This document shows positions 10,106-19,635 of a stretch of DNA of 64,000 bases, in pieces. This DNA is from Caldilineaceae bacterium (GTDB lineage Bacteria > Chloroflexota > Anaerolineae > Caldilineales > Caldilineaceae). Where the stretch lies: positions 186,001 through 250,000 of the forward strand of contig JAJEDI010000055.1 in the NCBI GenBank assembly GCA_022821585.1, read 5' to 3'. Under the pieces are notes generated by a model. The model was not told where the DNA came from. It worked only from the letters and a program-made list of their open reading frames with translations, and ran no database searches. A program made the position numbers and the translations under genes. Within the stretch, counting starts at the first letter, position 1; every line of letters begins with the position of its first letter.

Positions 10106-11071
10106 ATGATTGCCCAAGCTTTGTCACCGATATCGACAAGTAGCCGTGCCGCAGACAGCGCGATTTCCCTGCTGGATGATATCGGCAATACGCCCCTACT
10201 GGACCTGACCGATTTTGCCCACAGTTGCGGCGCGCAGGACAATGTACAGCTTTTCGCCAAGGCAGAGTGGGCAAATCCCGGTGGGTCGGTTAAGGCACGC
10301 GCAGCTTTTAAGATCGTGGAAGAGGCCGAAGCGGACGGCAGGTTGGGCGCGGGACAGATTCTCATCGACAGCAGCAGCGGCAATACGGCCATCGCCTACG
10401 CTTTGGTGGGCGCCGTCCGGGGATTCCCAGTCCATCTGGTGATGCCAAAGAACGTAAGCCGCGAGCGCAAAGCGTTGGTAAAGGCGTACGGCGCCACGCT
10501 GATTGAATCGGACCCGCTGGAAGGATCAGACGGAGCCATCCGCATGGTGCGGCAAATCGTCGCCGCGGACCCGGAACGATACTTCTACGCGGATCAGTAC
10601 AACAACGATGCCAACTGGCGCGCCCACTACGAGGGCACGGGTCCGGAAATCTGGCAGCAAACGCAGGGGCGCGTATCCCACTTCGTTGCCGGGTTGGGCA
10701 CGACCGGGACCTTTGTCGGTGCAGGCAGATTCTTGCGTGAGCAAAGCGCAAGTGCGCAGCTGGTAGCCGTGCAGCCCGAAGATGAACTTTCCGTAATCGA
10801 AGGATTGAAGTACCTGCCCACAGCCATCACGCCAGGGATCTATGCCCCGTCTCTGGTAGACCGTCACATGACGGTCTCTGCGGAGACTGCCTGGGATGTC
10901 ACACAAGCCCTCGCGCGGGAAGCCGGACTGTTCGTCGGTTTCAGCAGCGGCGCAGCCGTTGCAGCCGCCGTGCAGGTGGCAAAGGAACTTCCTCTGAACT
11001 CTGAAAGTGTCGTCGTCACCCTTCTTCCCGACGATGGCAGTAAATATGTGAGCTTGGGTCTTTTCGATTGA
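10106..11071 (+). CDS. cysM: CysM-type cysteine synthase (sulfur-carrier dependent)
   Basis: A 321-residue PLP enzyme of the cysteine synthase family, expected to react an activated serine (O-phosphoserine in the mycobacterial homologue) with CysO thiocarboxylate. Visible motifs are the PLP lysine Lys63 in ANPGGSVKAR, the substrate loop SSSGNTA and the phosphate-binding GLGTTGTFVG. Immediate linkage to cysO and its activating enzyme favours CysM over sulfide-using CysK. A longer in-frame start at 10061 would translate through the hairpin at 10063-10089, so the ATG at 10106 is preferred, though its ribosome-binding site is weak. Confidence 0.88.
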   Translation: MIAQALSPISTSSRAADSAISLLDDIGNTPLLDLTDFAHSCGAQDNVQLFAKAEWANPGGSVKARAAFKIVEEAEADGRLGAGQILIDSSSGNTAIAYALVGAVRGFPVHLVMPKNVSRERKALVKAYGATLIESDPLEGSDGAIRMVRQIVAADPERYFYADQYNNDANWRAHYEGTGPEIWQQTQGRVSHFVAGLGTTGTFVGAGRFLREQSASAQLVAVQPEDELSVIEGLKYLPTAITPGIYAPSLVDRHMTVSAETAWDVTQALAREAGLFVGFSSGAAVAAAVQVAKELPLNSESVVVTLLPDDGSKYVSLGLFD

Positions 11072-11127
11072 AGCGAGCAGACCTACCCCTAGGCGTGCCA
11101 AAAACAACCCAACTGAACGTATCCCTC

Positions 11128-13734
11128 TCACTCCATGCGCAAAGCCTCCGCCGGATCCGTCCTGCTCATGCGCCAGGCCGGATAGAGACCGGCCAGCAAC
11201 GCGGCTGCCAGCGCAACAACAAAGGCTTGCCCAAACTCCCCTGCCTGCAAACGCATTGACAATGTCCAACCGAAAGACCGCAGATTGATTATGTAGATGA
11301 GAATCAGCGCCAGGATGAATCCGGTCGGTATCGCGATCAATCCGGCGCTTGTTCCGAGCAGGCCGGTCTCAAGAAGCGTGAGCCCCCACAACTGCCGCCG
11401 GGTCATGCCGTTGGCCCTCAGCACGCCGATCTCCCTGGCACGTTCCAGTTGCAAACTCATGAGCGTGCTCAGAATGCCGACGAATGCTACAAAGGTTGCC
11501 AGCAGCCGCAGAGCGACGGTGATGGCAAAGGTGCGATCGAACACCTCCAAAGCATTGCGGCGGACGCCCCGATTGGAGCTGATTATCAGCTCCGCCTTGC
11601 CCGCCAACTCACGGCGCAGCGCGTCGACAGTTTCGTCCACGTCGGCGCCGGGCTTGACAAAGAGAGCAATTGTTGAGAGCGAGTCATCGTTCCAGAAACT
11701 ACGGTATATGCCGTCGGACATCAGCAGGGAGGGGTTCACGTCGAAGTCGTAGGTGATACCGACGACGGGGAAACTCTGAACTCCGGCGTCGGACAACAGT
11801 CGCAGGCTTTGACCTACCTGCAGTTTGTAACGGTTGGCCATTGTCTCGTTGATGACTACGCCGCCGGCCTCGACGGCCCGCCAGGTAGCGGCAGTGTCTC
11901 CGACCGATTCACGGTAGCGGCGGTCTCCACCGGCGAGGTCGCGCAGTAAGGCTGCCAGCTGCACATTCACCTGCTTGCCGTCCGGTAAAGTGGCGGCCAC
12001 CTCCACCTCGCGGTTAGTCGAGAAACCGGCAATGTCCGGAAAGCCGGTCAGCCTTTCCAGCAGGGCCTGTTCTAGCGAGACGTTGTTTCGATTAGGACCC
12101 AGTGCCGGCGCCGAAACAAATATATCGGCCTGCAGGATTTCGTCCAGCCACTGCTCAACAGTCAGCCGGAAGGAAACGATCATCACGCCCACACCGATGA
12201 TCACGCTGACCGCGACCATAAGGGCTGCAATGGCCGCAGACGTTCGCGAAAGCGAGCGCATGATGTTGCGGGGCGCCATGCGGGTGAGGATGCCGAAGCG
12301 GCGGCTTAGCAGGCGGCGCACGCCGTCCATCAGCAGAAGTGTGAGCATCGGGGTGACCAACGCCGCGCCCAGGATGACCGCGAACAGGCCGACGAAAGCG
12401 ACGACGAGATTCCACTCGGGAATGAGCAGGGCGGCGCCAAGCAGGCCAAGGAACAGGCCTGCCGCGGTGAGCCGCGGCAGAGCACGGCGGGCCTTCTGCT
12501 CGATACCTGAGCGCAGAACGGCTCCCGCCGGAGGAACGCTCGTCGCCTCGAGCGCCGGCAGCAGGGCGGCCAGCAGTGCCGCGCCAACCCCGCTGACGGC
12601 GCCTTTCGCCAGAGTCCAGACCGGGATATCGGCGTTGCGTACGGCGACGACAAAGAAGAGATCGTTAATGGTCTGGGTGACAGCCTGGACCGCCCCACGG
12701 CCCAGCAAAACGCCCAACCCCAAACCCAATGCCGTGCCGATGAGACCAAGGGAGGCCGCCTCAATCAGTATCATGATGAACAGCTCGCGCCGGGTCATGC
12801 CCAGCGCCCGCAGGATCCCGAGAATGGATCGGCGCTGGACAACGCTGAAAGATACCGTGTTATAGATAAGAAACATACCAACAACCAGCGCGAGCAGGCT
12901 GAGGGCAGTCAGGTTGAGCCGGAAGGCGGCGGTCATCTCCTCGACCGTTGCAGTGCGAGCAGAGGGGCGAACGATTCGGGCTCCAGGGGGCAATATACCT
13001 CTGATCTCTTCCAGGCGGGCTACGCCATCAGCCCCGGACGGCACGATCAGGTCGACGCGGTCCAGGCGATCTACTCTCCCCAGCAACTCCTGCGCCGTGC
13101 TGATGTCGACGATGAGCAGACCGTCCAACGCCCGCCTGCTCAACTCGTTGGACGGAACCAACAGCCCGACAATGCTCAACTCCTCCACTCTCGACCCGAT
13201 GCGAATGGGGAGCATCTGGCCTGGCTGAAGGTTGTAACGGTCGGCCACGGATTGCCCGATTAAGACTGTTTTGGGTTCCAGGAGAAAGGGAGTGATGAAA
13301 CTGCCAAAGCCATCTGCCGCTGCGGCGCCGTTGGTCTGTTCGTTTCCGCCCAGATAGCTGCGAAATGGCGGTTCAGCGAAGGGATCAATGCCAAGCAGAC
13401 GCATCGGCTGGGCGTCCAGCCGCGGAACAGTTACGTAGCTCTCTACGACAGGGGCGCTCAGGCGATAACCCAGTTCACGGCGCAGGCGCGAGTAGAAGGA
13501 AGAATCGACGCCTTCCGGCCCGCCAATCACCTGGTGCGTTGCACGTCCGGTGATCTGCTCGGCGCCAAGTGCAAAGGCCCGGTTGGCAGAGCCGTTGGCC
13601 AGATCGATAGCGACGATCATGGCGACGCCGATGGCAACGCCGACCATAAGAAATACTGACTGCAGGGGGCGTCGTCTACTGTGCCGCCAGGCCAATCGCA
13701 GCAGTACGCGTCGAGGAAGAGCAATTCTCATCAC
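11128..13734 (-). CDS. ABC transporter permease, double FtsX/MacB-type domains
   Basis: An 868-residue membrane protein with one N-terminal membrane span (about residues 20-45), a periplasmic-type domain, an FtsX block of three to four spans (about 270-410), further spans, a second extracytoplasmic domain (about 510-730) and a final FtsX block (about 740-850). This is the duplicated layout of type VII ABC exporters such as LolC/E and MacB relatives, which move lipoproteins, peptides or lipids without themselves spanning the outer face. The conserved [18 protein letters not shown] coupling helix occurs twice. It overlaps the upstream ATPase gene by 4 bases (ATGA type). The substrate is unknown. 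Confidence 0.92.
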   Translation of the reverse strand: MMRIALPRRVLLRLAWRHSRRRPLQSVFLMVGVAIGVAMIVAIDLANGSANRAFALGAEQITGRATHQVIGGPEGVDSSFYSRLRRELGYRLSAPVVESYVTVPRLDAQPMRLLGIDPFAEPPFRSYLGGNEQTNGAAAADGFGSFITPFLLEPKTVLIGQSVADRYNLQPGQMLPIRIGSRVEELSIVGLLVPSNELSRRALDGLLIVDISTAQELLGRVDRLDRVDLIVPSGADGVARLEEIRGILPPGARIVRPSARTATVEEMTAAFRLNLTALSLLALVVGMFLIYNTVSFSVVQRRSILGILRALGMTRRELFIMILIEAASLGLIGTALGLGLGVLLGRGAVQAVTQTINDLFFVVAVRNADIPVWTLAKGAVSGVGAALLAALLPALEATSVPPAGAVLRSGIEQKARRALPRLTAAGLFLGLLGAALLIPEWNLVVAFVGLFAVILGAALVTPMLTLLLMDGVRRLLSRRFGILTRMAPRNIMRSLSRTSAAIAALMVAVSVIIGVGVMIVSFRLTVEQWLDEILQADIFVSAPALGPNRNNVSLEQALLERLTGFPDIAGFSTNREVEVAATLPDGKQVNVQLAALLRDLAGGDRRYRESVGDTAATWRAVEAGGVVINETMANRYKLQVGQSLRLLSDAGVQSFPVVGITYDFDVNPSLLMSDGIYRSFWNDDSLSTIALFVKPGADVDETVDALRRELAGKAELIISSNRGVRRNALEVFDRTFAITVALRLLATFVAFVGILSTLMSLQLERAREIGVLRANGMTRRQLWGLTLLETGLLGTSAGLIAIPTGFILALILIYIINLRSFGWTLSMRLQAGEFGQAFVVALAAALLAGLYPAWRMSRTDPAEALRME

Positions 13735-14540
13735 TGCGCGGTTGCGGTTTTAGCGTCGCGACCCAGGGCCCGCCCGACTCCCGATTCTCTCTTCGCACTC
13801 GGGGCCTGGACATGGTGTGATACCAGATATCCCCGCTCGAGGAAATAGACCGCGTCGGCCAGTCCGGCAATGTCCTCATCATGGGTGGCCATGATGAGAG
13901 TCTTACCGGCATTACGGCTCAACTCCAGCAGCAGCTTCAGAACTGCGTCACCGGTTCCTTCATCGAGGTTGCCGGTGGGCTCGTCAGCCAGGAGTAGGAC
14001 CGGGTCATGGATGAGAGCGCGGGCGATGGCGACGCGCTGCTGTTCGCCTCCGCTGAGCCGGTCGGGGAATGAGTCGAGGCGGTCCCCAAGGCCGACCCGT
14101 TCCAACAGGTCTTCGGCGCGGCGGTGGCCCTTTCGGTCGCGGCTGGCCAGTTCAACCGGCAGAGCTACGTTCTCGAGAACGGTGAGCGTAGGGATCAGAT
14201 TGAAAAACTGAAAGACAATGCCAATGTTGCGGCGCCTGAAAAGCGTACGTTGATGTTCGTTCAGGGCGGTCAACTCGACTTCGCAGCCCTGCTCCCGTAT
14301 AAAGACTCTTCCTCCGGAAGGGCGGTCGATACCGGATATGAGATTGAGGAGCGTGCTCTTACCGCTGCCGGACTTTCCCAAAAGGCAGATGAACTGGCCG
14401 GCCGCGAAAGAACAGTCTACCGCTTCCAGCACACACTTCTCCTCCCCTGCCTCGTTGTAAGACTTGCCAAGGGCGTCAAGACGTACGAGCAACGGCGGAG
14501 TATCCGACGCATGCCCGTTTTTTCTCGCTCTACTGTTCAT
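13731..14540 (-). CDS. ABC transporter ATP-binding protein (LolD/MacB family)
   Basis: A 269-residue ATPase that powers the adjacent permease. Walker [10 protein letters not shown] is at residues 55-63, the Q-loop [16 protein letters not shown] follows, the signature is [15 protein letters not shown], Walker [14 protein letters not shown] and the H-loop MATHD. The [10 protein letters not shown] sequence is typical of the LolD/MacB/FtsE group. The ATG at 14540 is preferred over a TTG two codons upstream. The stop overlaps the start of the permease gene, so the pair is a two-gene exporter operon. The divergent 14541-14800 gap shows no gene. Confidence 0.95.
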   Translation of the reverse strand: MNSRARKNGHASDTPPLLVRLDALGKSYNEAGEEKCVLEAVDCSFAAGQFICLLGKSGSGKSTLLNLISGIDRPSGGRVFIREQGCEVELTALNEHQRTLFRRRNIGIVFQFFNLIPTLTVLENVALPVELASRDRKGHRRAEDLLERVGLGDRLDSFPDRLSGGEQQRVAIARALIHDPVLLLADEPTGNLDEGTGDAVLKLLLELSRNAGKTLIMATHDEDIAGLADAVYFLERGYLVSHHVQAPSAKRESGVGRALGRDAKTATAQ

Positions 14541-14800
14541 TACCAAATCACACTATGGACCAAGGTCTACACTGCAAATAACTACGTCAATCTCATTTTA
14601 TCAGTGTAGAGTAGAGGCGCAGAAAGTGTCTGTGACGAAGATGCCAGAGTTGGCGCCGTCTCCGGCCCGTCCCGTAAGCAGAGTGCCCCAGTGCCAACTG
14701 TTTGGATTCTCTCTTGCCCGATGTTAGCCTTCACGAGTGAAATTCGGTAATCGGCTCTACGCATTTCGAACAATTCCCAAGCAAGATAGAGAGGAAAGTG

Positions 14801-16033
14801 ATGAAGCGAGACTTGGATCGATTGATGGAAGAACGAGACCTGGACGGTTTTCTGGTGCTGGGGGAAGGGCATGGCCCGGTGATGAGGTACCTGACCAACG
14901 GTGGGTTCTTCGAGGGGGCGCTGTTATTGAAGCCGCGCGGTGAAGAGGTAACTCTTGTCCACGGCATGATGGAGCGCGATACGGCCGCAGCAACCGGTCT
15001 GCGCACGATCAACCGGGAAGAGCACTTCAACATGTATGAATTGCTTAAAGAGTTTAGTGGCGACCGGCTGACGGCGGGGGCCGCCTACATATCCCGCGCA
15101 ATGGAGATGGTTGGGCTACGCGGACGCGTCGGTGTTTACGGGTTGCAGGACGCCGGGGCGTCGCTGGCCCTTATGGGTAAGGTGAAAGAACAGATCGAGG
15201 GCATAGAAATCGTCGGCGAATACGGCGAAACGCTCTTCAGCCAGGCCTTCGTCACCAAGGACGACGCTGAGCTTGAAATCTTGAAGCGCGCCGGACAGCT
15301 TACCTGTTCGGTAGTAAGTGACGTGCAGTCGTTCATTCAGGGGCATAAAGTGGGCCGGGACGAGATTCTGCTGAAAGCAGGTGAGGAGCCGCTGACCATC
15401 GGCGACGTCAAAGCATACATGCGCGGTCGGTTGCACGCCAACGGACTGCAGGAAGACCATGGCACGATCTTTTCGCAAGGCCGGGATGCCGGTGTCCCCC
15501 ATAACTCGGGTGATCCGGATATGCCGCTGCAACTGGGCCGCTCTATCATATTCGACATCTTTCCGACTACGGAAGAAGGCTACTTTCACGACATGACCCG
15601 CACCTGGAGTCTGGGCTATGCCACCGACGAAGTCCAGGAAGCCTACGACCAGACCAAGGAGATTTTCGACCGTGTCATGTCGGATATGGAATTGGGCCGG
15701 CCGATGCGTGAGTATCAGATCATGACCTGTGAATTCTACGAGAGCAAGGGTCACAAGACGGTGCGCAGCCATCCCGGGACGGAAGAAGGTTACGTCCATG
15801 GCCTTGGCCACGGAATAGGCCTGGAGATTCACGAAGGGCCGAATTTCAGCCATGCCGCGGGCGAGGATAAAGTCCTGCTACCCGGCCATGTGGTGACGAT
15901 CGAGCCGGGGTTGTACTATCCCAGTCGCGGATACGGCGTGCGCGTCGAGGACGCGGTCGCCTACAATGAAGCGGGTGAACTGATCTGGCTCACTGACTAC
16001 CCGTATGACTTGGTCATACCGATGAAGGGATAG
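14801..16033 (+). CDS. M24 family metallopeptidase (Xaa-Pro dipeptidase-like)
   Basis: A 410-residue protein with an N-terminal creatinase-type domain and a C-terminal pita-bread domain. The five expected metal ligands are visible: two Asp in IFDIFPTTEEGYFHDMTRTW, His in HGLGHGIGLEIHE, Glu in VVTIEPGLYYP and Glu in GYGVRVEDAV. Such enzymes cleave X-Pro bonds or related substrates in the cytoplasm. The ATG at 14801 is used; a GTG sits one codon earlier, and GAGGAAAG lies just upstream. It ends at a strong bidirectional terminator. The exact substrate is unknown. Confidence 0.92.
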   Translation: MKRDLDRLMEERDLDGFLVLGEGHGPVMRYLTNGGFFEGALLLKPRGEEVTLVHGMMERDTAAATGLRTINREEHFNMYELLKEFSGDRLTAGAAYISRAMEMVGLRGRVGVYGLQDAGASLALMGKVKEQIEGIEIVGEYGETLFSQAFVTKDDAELEILKRAGQLTCSVVSDVQSFIQGHKVGRDEILLKAGEEPLTIGDVKAYMRGRLHANGLQEDHGTIFSQGRDAGVPHNSGDPDMPLQLGRSIIFDIFPTTEEGYFHDMTRTWSLGYATDEVQEAYDQTKEIFDRVMSDMELGRPMREYQIMTCEFYESKGHKTVRSHPGTEEGYVHGLGHGIGLEIHEGPNFSHAAGEDKVLLPGHVVTIEPGLYYPSRGYGVRVEDAVAYNEAGELIWLTDYPYDLVIPMKG

Positions 16034-16051
16034 AATGGCGCGGGCAAAATA

Positions 16052-16080
16052 AAGAGAGAGGGGAGTCTCCCCTCTCTCTT
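16052..16080. terminator. Bidirectional intrinsic terminator
   Basis: A perfect 13-bp stem (16052-16064 with 16068-16080) with a 3-base loop sits between two convergent genes. On the minus strand it is followed by TTTATTTT; on the plus strand by a pyrimidine-rich run containing TTTT. Confidence 0.85.
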
Positions 16081-16110
16081 CTCCATTTTCTCTTGTTGCG
16101 TCAGGTTACC

Positions 16111-18501
16111 TTATCCGTCATCTGAGTCGGTGTCTTCCTCCGAAGCGTCAACAACTTCGAGAGTGTAAGTACCCTCTTCATCGCCCAGCGCAGAGCTGAC
16201 TTCGACGATCAGTTGCAGATCGCTCGGAACCTCCAGTTCCTCGAGCGCGGCGTCCGTATCGTATGAGTCGTCATCGGTCATGATCGGTGAGTCGCCGTCG
16301 AGATAGAGGGCCAGGTAGGTGTCGAACTCCTCGCTACGGGCAAAGATGCTGATTACGTCCCCAGCGGAGAGCGGAAGCGTGTACTGCACTACCGTTTGAG
16401 CTGCAATCGTTCCCTCGATGACATCTCCTATGGCGATCTCGCCGCCATCGATGGTTTCGACGGCCAGCAGCGAGTCGAGGTGAGCAACGGCCGCGTCGAG
16501 AAGAACGTCATCATCCTCATCCGCCAGCAGCGTCTCTCTTGTTATAGGCACCTGCACAGTGGGTACCACGCCGATGCCCTCAATGTGGATTTCACCGTCG
16601 GCATCCACGGCTCGCCCGATGGTAAACGTGAAATACTCATCGTCGGGCATCTTTATGCTCTTGATGCTGCCGCCCAACCCACCGGTGGGGTAGTGGCCGA
16701 CGATGTGGGCGCGGTCTTCGATGGTCATATCGTAGGAGAAAAACTCACAGGCGCTGAGGCAGAACGGGCCGACGATGACAGCGACTTCGCCATCGTAGCG
16801 CAGATCTTCGGCCGGCAAGTAGTAGCGGTCTTCTCCATCAGGGTTGAAGTAGAACTCACCCCGATCTTCATCATAGTACCCGGCATTTCCGAGAACATGC
16901 GGCTCATGGAAAAAGTAGGCGGCCATTTGATCGGCGAGGAAGCCGCTGCCGCCGCCATTCTGACGCATGTCGATGATGAGGCCATTGACAGCGTAACGGT
17001 TCAAAGTGCGGATCATCCGTTCCCACAGCTGAACGGTCAACACGCTGTTGTCGGAAAAGCTGTCAATCTTTACGTAGCCGTAGTCGTTCTCGCCGTAATC
17101 GTCCGCCTCCAAAAGCTTGTAGTCCACGGGAATCTCGAACCCGGTCGTACCCCTGGCAAAGGAGGAAAAGCTGAAGCTGTCATATTCACTGATGACCTTC
17201 ATCGTTTGCGTTACTTCCTCGCCTTCCGCGTCCTTCCAGGTCAGTTCGACTTCCGTCTCGATCGGGAAGCGGACCGCGTAGCGCATCTGCTGCAAACGCT
17301 TGAAGTGACTTGTGCTGAAAGGTGCGGAGTGAGCGACCGCGTTGCTGATGACGTCTGCGATGGGGACCCCGTCGATAGCGACGATCTCTGTTCCCAGTTC
17401 TATGCCGGCAGCCTCAGCTGGGCTGCCTTCTGTGACATAATTGACGATTACCGGGCCTTCCTCCGTTTCTCGGATCGCAATGCCCAGACCTCCGGCAATA
17501 TCCTGCTGGAAATCTTCGCGAATGAAGGGGCCGCTCACATGGCCGTCGGGGATTGACCAGCTAAAGTCGCGCAGCGCCCGCTGGTAGTCTCGAGAATCTT
17601 CATCGGCCTCTGCTGCCTCAAAGCGCGGCAGGAACTCCGTCCTCTTCGCCTCCCAGTCTATTCCCTTATACTCCGTAAACGCATACTCTTTCTTCAGCAA
17701 ATCGATAAGCGAGTTGAAGGCTTCGGTATAGGACTGCTCGGAGTAGTCGACGAGCGCAATACCCTCCGGTTCGATCAGATCGACGACCGGGTTACGTGAG
17801 CGGTCGAAGCTGAATGGCTCGGCGTCCATAGTTACGATCGTATACCCTGCAGGCAGGATCACGATCGGGTCGTCTTCCGTAAAGAGAAGCCCGTCCTCGC
17901 CGAAGCCGGAAGGAAATCCCTGCTCGCCATCGGGGGCATAGACAAGGAATATACCACCAACGATCTCCCGTTCCGTTTCAATCTCGTCGCTGATGCGAGT
18001 CGAAGCGTAGGCCGTCGACCAGCCCCCGCCGTAGAGATCCCTCTCCTCCAGGAAAGGGTCGCCAAAAGTATTGTCCCAGTATGCGATGGCGAAGACCTGT
18101 ACGCCCTGGTCTTCTGATTCATCATTGTCGACGTCGCGGTAGCTACCCTGCGGTTCGATAGGGAGGGCAAGCGAATACTCAAACGGCGAGGTGAAAAAGT
18201 CCGAAGTTATCTGGCCGATAGTCTGGGATTCGACCGGCATAAGAAAGTGCTCGTTGCGGTCGACGAATCCAGCCTGGTCCTCAAGTATCACCAGCGGTTG
18301 CGCCACGCCGATTGTAAAGTAAGGCGCGGTGTAGTTGACGCTTCCCGAAATTCTGACGGCCCCGCCTTCGTCGTTTACAATCGGTGCCGCCGGGGGCGAT
18401 TCGCTGCTTTCCTGAGCGAGAGAATCGGAAGCGAAAAACGATCCCAGAATCAGCGCTGCAGTAAGTAGTACACAGATACCTCCAATCAAACGCGCATTCA
18501 T
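16111..18501 (-). CDS. Secreted S41 family C-terminal processing-type protease with PDZ and PPC domains
   Basis: A 796-residue exported protease. The start at 18501 has a perfect AAGGAG ribosome-binding site and yields a signal peptide (MNARLIGG, hydrophobic core, cleavage near SLAQ); an in-frame upstream start would destroy it. A PDZ domain (GLGIAIRETEEGPVIVNYV ... GTEIVAIDGVP) precedes the S41 catalytic core with the nucleophile Ser in VGPFCLSACEFFSYD and the usual MRQNGGGSG region. The last 120 residues form a pre-peptidase C-terminal (PPC) beta domain with acidic calcium-type loops, and the tail is Asp/Glu rich. It probably acts outside the membrane on protein C-termini; the target is unknown. 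Confidence 0.9.
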   Translation of the reverse strand: MNARLIGGICVLLTAALILGSFFASDSLAQESSESPPAAPIVNDEGGAVRISGSVNYTAPYFTIGVAQPLVILEDQAGFVDRNEHFLMPVESQTIGQITSDFFTSPFEYSLALPIEPQGSYRDVDNDESEDQGVQVFAIAYWDNTFGDPFLEERDLYGGGWSTAYASTRISDEIETEREIVGGIFLVYAPDGEQGFPSGFGEDGLLFTEDDPIVILPAGYTIVTMDAEPFSFDRSRNPVVDLIEPEGIALVDYSEQSYTEAFNSLIDLLKKEYAFTEYKGIDWEAKRTEFLPRFEAAEADEDSRDYQRALRDFSWSIPDGHVSGPFIREDFQQDIAGGLGIAIRETEEGPVIVNYVTEGSPAEAAGIELGTEIVAIDGVPIADVISNAVAHSAPFSTSHFKRLQQMRYAVRFPIETEVELTWKDAEGEEVTQTMKVISEYDSFSFSSFARGTTGFEIPVDYKLLEADDYGENDYGYVKIDSFSDNSVLTVQLWERMIRTLNRYAVNGLIIDMRQNGGGSGFLADQMAAYFFHEPHVLGNAGYYDEDRGEFYFNPDGEDRYYLPAEDLRYDGEVAVIVGPFCLSACEFFSYDMTIEDRAHIVGHYPTGGLGGSIKSIKMPDDEYFTFTIGRAVDADGEIHIEGIGVVPTVQVPITRETLLADEDDDVLLDAAVAHLDSLLAVETIDGGEIAIGDVIEGTIAAQTVVQYTLPLSAGDVISIFARSEEFDTYLALYLDGDSPIMTDDDSYDTDAALEELEVPSDLQLIVEVSSALGDEEGTYTLEVVDASEEDTDSDDG

Positions 18502-18575
18502 TTCTTTCTCCTTATAATATTTTCTTTGTCCCGACAAGAGGGCTCGCCGTCTCGCGCGATGCAAAAATAACCGAT

Positions 18576-19544
18576 TCAAGTCAACCGGTCCCTCTCAAAA
18601 TCAATCATATCATCCAGGATTTTCGGCAACAAGTGGGTAGGCTTCCATCCGATTTCGTCGGCGATTTTTGAGATATCCGGTACGCGCCTGCGCAAATCCT
18701 CGAATCCGGCAGCATAGGCTTGGCCGTACGGAAGATAGTGGATCGGCGAAGCTGAATCGGCGCGGTCCACGATCTGTTCGGCCAGTTCGCGTATAGTCAC
18801 CTCTTGATTGCTGCCGATGTTGTAGATCTGTCCACTGGCTGTTTTACGGCCCAGCAGTCCAACGAGTGCCTGCACCGCGTCGGCTACGTGACAGAAGCAG
18901 CGAGTCTGATTGCCGTCACCGTAAACTGTCACAGGCTGACCCCGCAGCGCCTGCCTGACAAGCCTTGGTAGGACCATACCGAAACGGCCGGTTTGCCTCG
19001 GCCCAACGACGTTGAAGAAACGCAAAACTGTAAGCGGTAGTCCGAACTCCTGGTGGGCGGCGAGAGCGAGGAATTCATCGAGCAGCTTGGTCGCGGCGTA
19101 GACCCATCGGGTGGTGTTGGGTGGACCGAGGATCAGGTCGTCGCCTTCGGAGAATGGCAGTGATCTGCTCTTGCCGTAGACTTCGCTCGTACTGGCTATC
19201 AGAGTATGGCAGCCGAAACGCCTGGCAGCCGACAGCAGGGCGTGTGTACCGAGGACGTTGGTTTCTATCGTCCGGGTAGGGTGCTCCAGGATCAGTTGCA
19301 CACCCACCGCGGCCGCCAGATGAACAATTACGTCAGCGTGTCCGGCAAGTTTGTCCAGCGCCGCAGCATCGTCAAGGGCGGCTTGGACAAATGAGAAGCG
19401 AGAATGACCCAGAATATTCTGGATGTTTTCGGCCGCACCTGTGCTGAGATTGTCAAGAACGGAGACTGAATCGCCGCGCTGCAGCAAGGCGTCCGCGAGG
19501 TGGCTGCCGATAAAGCCGGCGCCGCCGGTAATCAGAACGTTCAT
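18576..19544 (-). CDS. NAD-dependent sugar-nucleotide epimerase/dehydratase
   Basis: A 322-residue extended short-chain dehydrogenase. The Rossmann motif TGGAGFIGSH is at residues 6-15; the catalytic Ser/Thr lies in STSEVYG (118-124) and Tyr149-Lys153 in YAATK. The C-terminal lobe includes the RCFCHVADAVQAL segment of UDP-sugar enzymes. It resembles UDP-glucose 4-epimerase and UDP-glucuronate decarboxylase; sequence alone does not separate them. It likely supplies a nucleotide sugar for surface polysaccharide. The S41 gene follows by 75 bases on the same strand, with no obvious functional link. Confidence 0.9.
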   Translation of the reverse strand: MNVLITGGAGFIGSHLADALLQRGDSVSVLDNLSTGAAENIQNILGHSRFSFVQAALDDAAALDKLAGHADVIVHLAAAVGVQLILEHPTRTIETNVLGTHALLSAARRFGCHTLIASTSEVYGKSRSLPFSEGDDLILGPPNTTRWVYAATKLLDEFLALAAHQEFGLPLTVLRFFNVVGPRQTGRFGMVLPRLVRQALRGQPVTVYGDGNQTRCFCHVADAVQALVGLLGRKTASGQIYNIGSNQEVTIRELAEQIVDRADSASPIHYLPYGQAYAAGFEDLRRRVPDISKIADEIGWKPTHLLPKILDDMIDFERDRLT

Positions 19545-19635
19545 AGGCGTCTCTGGACTGTACGAAAGTCCCTATGTTTGCGCCGGTGACCGCAAAACCC
19601 GCTCAAGGGTGTCCAGTCCCCGATCAGAGGCCATG

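Noticed and set aside
11975..12865. Plus-strand open frame of 296 codons opposite the ABC permease
   Set aside because: Ser/Arg/Thr-rich shadow sequence without domain features; the minus-strand FtsX permease is clear.
16396..17556. Plus-strand open frame of 386 codons opposite the S41 protease
   Set aside because: The opposite strand shows a signal peptide, PDZ, S41 and PPC domains with all catalytic motifs; this frame has none and no ribosome-binding site.
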